Assembly (NCBI GenBank): GCA_964003875.1
Contig: CAXFLH010000054.1
Coordinates: forward strand, 1 to 9,720
Length of the DNA stretch: 9,720 nt
DNA from: UBA8444 sp964003875
GTDB lineage: Bacteria; Bacteroidota; Bacteroidia; Flavobacteriales; UBA7312
Reading direction: 5' to 3'
Positions 6,085 to 9,720 of the stretch are shown piece by piece. A model generated the notes under the pieces. The model did not search any database. It saw only the letters and a list, made by a program, of their open reading frames with translations, and had not been told where the DNA came from. How positions within the stretch are numbered: position 1 is the first letter of the stretch; each line of letters starts with the position of its first letter. Both the position numbers and the translations under genes were made by a program.

Positions 6085-7311
6085 TTATTTTTCAAAAGAT
6101 TTTATAGTTTTTTCTATAATGCTAATGCATTCCAAAAGCTGTTCTTTTGTGATAACCAGTGGAGGAGCAAAACGAATGATATTCCCGTGTGTAGGCTTGG
6201 CTAAAAGTCCGTTATCTCTCAATGATATACACATATCCCAAGCTGTTGAACTATCTTCTGTATCGTTAATAACAATAGCATTTAAAAGCCCTTTTCCTCT
6301 GACTTTTGAAACGATATTCAAATGACCTAAACGTTGCTCTAATTCATCTCTGAAAATTTGCCCTAAATCCTCTGCTTTTTCAGCTAATTTTTCATCTACA
6401 ACAACTTCAAGGGCTGCTTGAGCTACTTTACATGCCAATGGATTTCCACCAAATGTAGACCCGTGTTCGCCAGGCTTAATGCACAACATAACATCATCGT
6501 CAGCTAAAACAGCAGAAACAGGTAATACACCTCCTGACAAGGCTTTTCCAAGAATTAAAATATCAGGTCTAGCATCTTCAAAGTCACAAGCTAACATTTT
6601 ACCTGTTCTAGCAATACCTGTTTGCACTTCATCAGCTACAAACAAAACATTATACTTTGTACATAAAGCACGAACACCTGCTAAATAGCCTTCATTAGGG
6701 ACAACAACACCTGCTTCACCTTGAATAGGTTCTACCATAAAAGCACAAACGTTAGGGTCTTTTAATTCTGTTTCTAAAGCATCTAAGTTGTTGTATGGTA
6801 TTAAATCGTAACCCGGCATATATGGACCAAAACCTTTGTAAGATGTAGGGTCATCAGAACTTGAAATAGCGGCTAATGTTCTCCCCCAAAAATTGCCTTT
6901 TGCAAAAATAATACGTGCTTTATTTTCAGCAATTCCTTTTTTCATATAACCCCACTTACGAGCTAATTTATTAGCTGTTTCTCCACCTTCAACTCCGGTA
7001 TTCATAGGAAGAACCTTATCATAGCCGAACAAATCGGTAATGAATTTTTCATATTGACCAAGAATATCATTGTGAAAAGCTCTAGAGGTAAGTGTCAAAG
7101 TTGAGGCTTGATCCGTAAGTGCTTTTATAATTTTGGGGTGGCAATGGCCTTGATTGACAGCCGAATAGGCAGACAGAAAATCAAAATACTGCTTTCCTTC
7201 AACATCCCAAACATACACGCCTTCTCCTTTTGATAAAACAACAGGTAATGGGTGGTAGTTGTGAGCACCGTATTTTTCTTCTATTTCAATGAGTTCTTGT
7301 GATGAATACAT
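6085..7311 (-). CDS. rocD: Ornithine--oxo-acid aminotransferase (PLP-dependent)
   Basis: Transfers the delta-amino group of ornithine to 2-oxoglutarate, giving glutamate 5-semialdehyde and glutamate; it links arginine breakdown to proline and glutamate in the cytosol. The 408 residues fit the class-III aminotransferase length. The N-terminal EEKYGAHNYHPLPVVLSKGE (11-30) and FDFLSAYSAVNQGHCHP (43-59) are characteristic of ornithine aminotransferases rather than acetylornithine enzymes. PMNTGVEGGETANKLARKW (102-120) binds the cofactor phosphate. VEPIQGEAGV (193-202) and FVADEVQTGIARTGK (224-238) include Asp227, which contacts the pyridine nitrogen. LILGKALSGG (252-261) contains Lys256, the Schiff-base lysine, and HGSTFGGNPLAC (283-294) follows. 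It is the first gene of the minus-strand group and has a good promoter. The Cys-rich gene begins 18 bases after its stop, so read-through is possible despite the unrelated function. Confidence 0.96.
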   Translation of the reverse strand: MYSSQELIEIEEKYGAHNYHPLPVVLSKGEGVYVWDVEGKQYFDFLSAYSAVNQGHCHPKIIKALTDQASTLTLTSRAFHNDILGQYEKFITDLFGYDKVLPMNTGVEGGETANKLARKWGYMKKGIAENKARIIFAKGNFWGRTLAAISSSDDPTSYKGFGPYMPGYDLIPYNNLDALETELKDPNVCAFMVEPIQGEAGVVVPNEGYLAGVRALCTKYNVLFVADEVQTGIARTGKMLACDFEDARPDILILGKALSGGVLPVSAVLADDDVMLCIKPGEHGSTFGGNPLACKVAQAALEVVVDEKLAEKAEDLGQIFRDELEQRLGHLNIVSKVRGKGLLNAIVINDTEDSSTAWDMCISLRDNGLLAKPTHGNIIRFAPPLVITKEQLLECISIIEKTIKSFEK

Positions 7312-7330
7312 ATCTTATAATTTTGAAAGG

Positions 7331-7365
7331 CAAAGTTAGAAAAATCAATGATTTTTAAATCAAAA
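7331..7365 (-). promoter_or_regulatory. rocD promoter (Bacteroidota -33/-7 type)
   Basis: On the minus strand TTTTG (7365-7361) is followed after 22 bases by TAACTTTG (7338-7331), a perfect TAnnTTTG. The spacing is at the long end of the 17-23 bases accepted for Flavobacterium promoters. Transcription would begin near 7325, about 15 bases before the rocD ATG at 7311. It may also drive the Cys-rich, receptor and dsrE genes, since no equally good element was found in the 18-base or 61-base gaps further along. Confidence 0.55.
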
Positions 7366-7382
7366 TGCAGTGCTTAAAATTC

Positions 7383-7390
7383 TATATTTG
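7383..7390 (+). promoter_or_regulatory. rlmD -7 promoter element placed next to the start codon
   Basis: TATATTTG is a perfect TAnnTTTG ending four bases before the ATG at 7395. In this promoter class transcription starts a few bases after the element, so the message would begin at or very near the ATG. No TTG is seen 17-23 bases upstream. The overlap of this region with the rocD promoter on the other strand makes it a compact divergent control region. Confidence 0.4.
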
Positions 7391-7394
7391 CGCC

Positions 7395-8804
7395 ATGGGA
7401 AGAAAGCGTAAAAAGATACTTTTAGAAAATGTTCATATTTCTGATGCAGGAGCTAAAGGAAAAGCAATTACTCGCCTAGAAAATGGACTAGTTCTTTTTG
7501 TAGAAGGAGCAGTGCCTGGTGACGTATGTGATGTATTAGTTCATAAAAAAAGACGCTCTTTTTTGGAAGGTAAGCCTGTTAAGTTTCATTCTTTTTCTGA
7601 AAGAAGACGAGAGGCTAAATGCGAACATTTTGGTCTGTGCGGTGGTTGTAAATGGCAATTTATGGGTTATGAGCATCAACTCGAATTCAAACAAAAAGAG
7701 GTGGTGGATTCCCTAAGTCGAATCGGTGGTATAGACTTGCCTGAAGTCAATCCTATTATGGGCTGTGAGAACGAGTTCCGCTACCGAAACAAAATGGACT
7801 TTGCTTTTACCAATAGACGTTGGATAACAGAACAAGAGAGTGAGGAAGGCAAAGAAATAATAAACCGAAATGGTGCTGGTTTTAGAGTATCTGGATTTTG
7901 GGATAAAGTCATTAACCTCAATGAATGTCATCTTCAAGCAGAACCTTCCAACGCCATACGCAAAGCAGCTCGAGACTATGCTATTGAAAATGAACTAGAC
8001 TTTTTTGATATCGCTGACAAAGAGGGTTTTTTAAGAGCTCTTACTATTCGAATGAGTAGCACAGGTGAAATTATGGTTCTTTTCCAATTCTTTTATGAAG
8101 AGGAATCGAAAAGGTTTGGTTTACTCAACTATATTAAAGAACAATTCCCTGAAATCACGTCTTTATTATATACTATTAACGATAAAGGCAATGAAACAAT
8201 ATTCGATTTAGATATTATCACTTTTAGTGGTGCTGACTGCATCTACGAAGAAATGGAAGGTTTAAAATTTAAAATTGGACCCAAGTCATTTTATCAAACC
8301 AATTCCAAACAAGCCTACGAACTGTATAAAGTAACTAGAGAACTTGCCCAAATAGAGAAAAACGATATTGTATACGATTTATACACCGGAACAGGTACTA
8401 TTGCTCAATTTGTTGGTAAAAATGCCCATAAGGTAATTGGCGTGGAGTCCGTACCTGAAGCTATTGAGGCAGCTAAGGAAAATGCTAAAAATAATGGTAT
8501 AGACAATTGTAAATTCTATGTGGGTGATATGAAAGAAATATTCACCGAAGATTTTATTCGCAAGAACGGACAGCCAGATGTGATAATTACCGACCCACCT
8601 AGAGATGGTATGCATAAAAAAGTAGTTGGTCAGCTATTAGATGTAAACCCTAAACGAATTGTTTATGTGAGTTGTAACCCTGCTACACAAGCTAGAGATT
8701 TAGCATTAATGAACGAACACTACAAAGTGACTAAAGTTCAGCCCGTTGATATGTTCCCTCAAACTTTCCACGTTGAAAATGTAGTGCTGCTTGAAAAAAG
8801 GTAA
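7395..8804 (+). CDS. rlmD: 23S rRNA (uracil1939-C5)-methyltransferase RlmD family
   Basis: SAM-dependent RNA m5U methyltransferase of the TrmA/RlmC/RlmD group, acting on 23S rRNA. I start it at ATG 7395 (MGRKRKK, then ILLENVHISDAGAKGKAI), giving 469 residues. The frame reaches an ATG at 7365, but MQCLKFYICA is not family-like and would overlap the promoter element. Residues about 5-65 form the TRAM RNA-binding domain. Cys76, Cys82, Cys85 and Cys178 (CEHFGLCGGC, then NECHL) are the 4Fe-4S ligands. SAM motif I is VYDLYTGTGTI. IITDPPRDGM is the catalytic-domain DPPR motif, and VYVSCNPATQARDL contains nucleophile Cys427. All key residues are present. Bacteroidota often keep this one enzyme for several uridines (RlmCD-like), so the exact target base is inferred. 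The next gene starts one base after its stop. Confidence 0.93.
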   Translation: MGRKRKKILLENVHISDAGAKGKAITRLENGLVLFVEGAVPGDVCDVLVHKKRRSFLEGKPVKFHSFSERRREAKCEHFGLCGGCKWQFMGYEHQLEFKQKEVVDSLSRIGGIDLPEVNPIMGCENEFRYRNKMDFAFTNRRWITEQESEEGKEIINRNGAGFRVSGFWDKVINLNECHLQAEPSNAIRKAARDYAIENELDFFDIADKEGFLRALTIRMSSTGEIMVLFQFFYEEESKRFGLLNYIKEQFPEITSLLYTINDKGNETIFDLDIITFSGADCIYEEMEGLKFKIGPKSFYQTNSKQAYELYKVTRELAQIEKNDIVYDLYTGTGTIAQFVGKNAHKVIGVESVPEAIEAAKENAKNNGIDNCKFYVGDMKEIFTEDFIRKNGQPDVIITDPPRDGMHKKVVGQLLDVNPKRIVYVSCNPATQARDLALMNEHYKVTKVQPVDMFPQTFHVENVVLLEKR

Positions 8805-8805
8805 T

Positions 8806-9396
8806 ATGCTAGATAAAGATTTTTGGAATAACCGCTACAAAACAGCACAAACTGGTTGGGATATTGGCTATCCTTCCACCCCTTTAAAGACATTCATTGA
8901 TACTATAGAAGATAAAGACATAAACATCCTAATACCTGGCTGTGGAAAAGCTTATGAGGCTGAATACTTACACCAAAAAGGTTTTAGAAAGGTAACTATC
9001 ATTGACTTCTCCCCTTTAGCTTTAGGTGAGTTTTCAAAACGAGTCCCTGACTTTCCAAAAGGTCAATTAATTGAAGGTGACTTCTTTGAACATCAAGGAC
9101 AATATGACCTCATTTTAGAACAAACCTTTTTCTGTGCCATAGAACCTATTTTAAGAAAGGATTATGTGAAGCATACTTCATATTTACTGAATAAAAATGG
9201 AAAAATTGTTGGCTTATTGTTTGCTGAAGAATTTGGAAACGACCACCCACCATTTGGAGGAACCAAAGAAGAATATCTAAAACTCTTTTCTTCTCATTAC
9301 GACATAGAATACATGCAAATCGCTGACAATTCCATAGAAGCTAGAAAAGGTAGAGAGTTATTTATTTCTTTAAAAAAACAAGATTGCTTAACTTAG
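8806..9396 (+). CDS. TPMT-family SAM-dependent S-methyltransferase
   Basis: A 196-residue class-I methyltransferase of the thiopurine/thiol S-methyltransferase family, whose members methylate thiols, halides, thiocyanate or metalloid compounds. The start is ATG 8806, one base after the rlmD stop; an in-frame TTG at 8791 lies inside rlmD and adds five residues of no note. Numbered from the ATG, FWNNRYKTAQTGWDIGYPST (6-25) is the family substrate-lid signature. NILIPGCGKAYEAEYL is SAM motif I, and VTIIDFSPLAL holds the acidic ribose-binding residue. QYDLILEQTFFCAI is motif post-I/II, followed by NKNGKIVGLLF and the family-typical PPFGGTKEEYLKLF. The C-terminal ARKGRELFISL completes the fold. 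It is probably co-transcribed with rlmD. The physiological substrate cannot be read from sequence; detoxification of thiol or metalloid compounds is plausible. Confidence 0.88.
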   Translation: MLDKDFWNNRYKTAQTGWDIGYPSTPLKTFIDTIEDKDINILIPGCGKAYEAEYLHQKGFRKVTIIDFSPLALGEFSKRVPDFPKGQLIEGDFFEHQGQYDLILEQTFFCAIEPILRKDYVKHTSYLLNKNGKIVGLLFAEEFGNDHPPFGGTKEEYLKLFSSHYDIEYMQIADNSIEARKGRELFISLKKQDCLT

Positions 9397-9400
9397 CCCT

Positions 9401-9720
9401 ATGAAAATGAATTCATCAAGAACTTTAGTACTTAACGCTCAACAGATGGAGCAAAAGCTATGTCGTATGGCATGGGAAATATTAGAAAAAAATTATCAAG
9501 AGTCCCATATTGTTATTGCAGGTATAAGTCCTAAGGGTAGTATTTTAGCTAAGCGTTTGTGCAAACATTTAATCGATATTTCTTCTATTATGGTAGAAGT
9601 CATAGAGGTCAAGCTAGATAAAGTCAACCCTCTATCGTCACCTATTCAAGTTAGCGCACATAGCGAATTGAATGATAAAGTGGTCGTATTAGTCGATGAT
9701 GTACTCAAGTCAGGCAAAAC
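9401..9720 (+). CDS. PyrR-like phosphoribosyltransferase, 5' part
   Basis: The frame opens with ATG at 9401, four bases after the previous stop, and runs open to the window edge: 106 complete codons and no stop. The type-I phosphoribosyltransferase fold is clear. IVIAGISPKGSILAKRLCKH (37-56) is the strand, pyrophosphate-binding loop and helix, and VVVLVDDVLKSGK (94-106) is the PRPP-binding loop with its Asp-Asp pair. The arrangement resembles PyrR and related uracil or hypoxanthine enzymes. However, the loop reads SPKGS where PyrR normally has TRG, so substrate and regulatory activity should not be assumed. An internal Met at residue 3 (9407) is an alternative start. The remaining C-terminal part lies outside the window. 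Confidence 0.85.
   Translation, partial: MKMNSSRTLVLNAQQMEQKLCRMAWEILEKNYQESHIVIAGISPKGSILAKRLCKHLIDISSIMVEVIEVKLDKVNPLSSPIQVSAHSELNDKVVVLVDDVLKSGK

Noticed and set aside
6119..6688. Two plus-strand open frames (6119-6325 and 6479-6688)
   Set aside because: Both are antisense shadows within rocD, whose catalytic motifs are intact on the minus strand.
7713..8615. Two minus-strand open frames (7713-7937 and 8379-8615)
   Set aside because: Both are antisense to rlmD, which has complete Fe-S and catalytic motifs.

Overview
The window looks like chromosomal DNA from a marine-type, AT-rich member of the Bacteroidota (Flavobacteriia or a close relative). Four things suggest this: a TonB-dependent receptor with an N-terminal carboxypeptidase-regulatory-like domain, a Cys-rich protein resembling the Bacteroidota HYC_CC_PP family, the absence of Shine-Dalgarno sequences before most starts, and several matches to the Bacteroidota -7 promoter element TAnnTTTG. 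Genes are packed tightly, with many gaps of 0-4 bases. No rRNA, tRNA, CRISPR array, insertion sequence or phage gene was seen, and no gene-free stretch exceeds 100 bases.

Layout from left to right. (i) Minus strand: rlmH (23S rRNA methyltransferase) then rdgB (dITP/XTP pyrophosphatase) at zero spacing, followed by the first 15 codons of a secreted protein that runs off the left edge behind its own likely promoter. (ii) Plus strand, divergent from rlmH: nadC (NAD synthesis), followed with no gap by a YihY/BrkB-type integral membrane protein. (iii) Minus strand, convergent with yihY, read right to left: rocD (ornithine aminotransferase), an exported 13-Cys protein, a 720-residue TonB-dependent outer-membrane receptor, a DsrE-family protein overlapping the receptor stop by one base (TAATG), and a 29-codon ORF for a single-span membrane peptide starting directly after the dsrE stop (TAGATG). 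(iv) Plus strand, divergent from rocD: rlmD (23S rRNA m5U methyltransferase), a TPMT-family S-methyltransferase, and the 5' part of a PyrR-like phosphoribosyltransferase that runs off the right edge.

Most genes are conserved housekeeping functions. The unusual part is the minus-strand cluster at about 2944-6066. It joins a Cys-rich exported protein, a receptor with a CC pair in its plug, a DsrE protein with a CxxC-type site, and a tiny membrane peptide. The thiol-rich content and tight coupling suggest uptake or handling of a thiophilic metal (copper-like) or sulfur ligand across the envelope. This is inference from composition and context; the substrate is not known.
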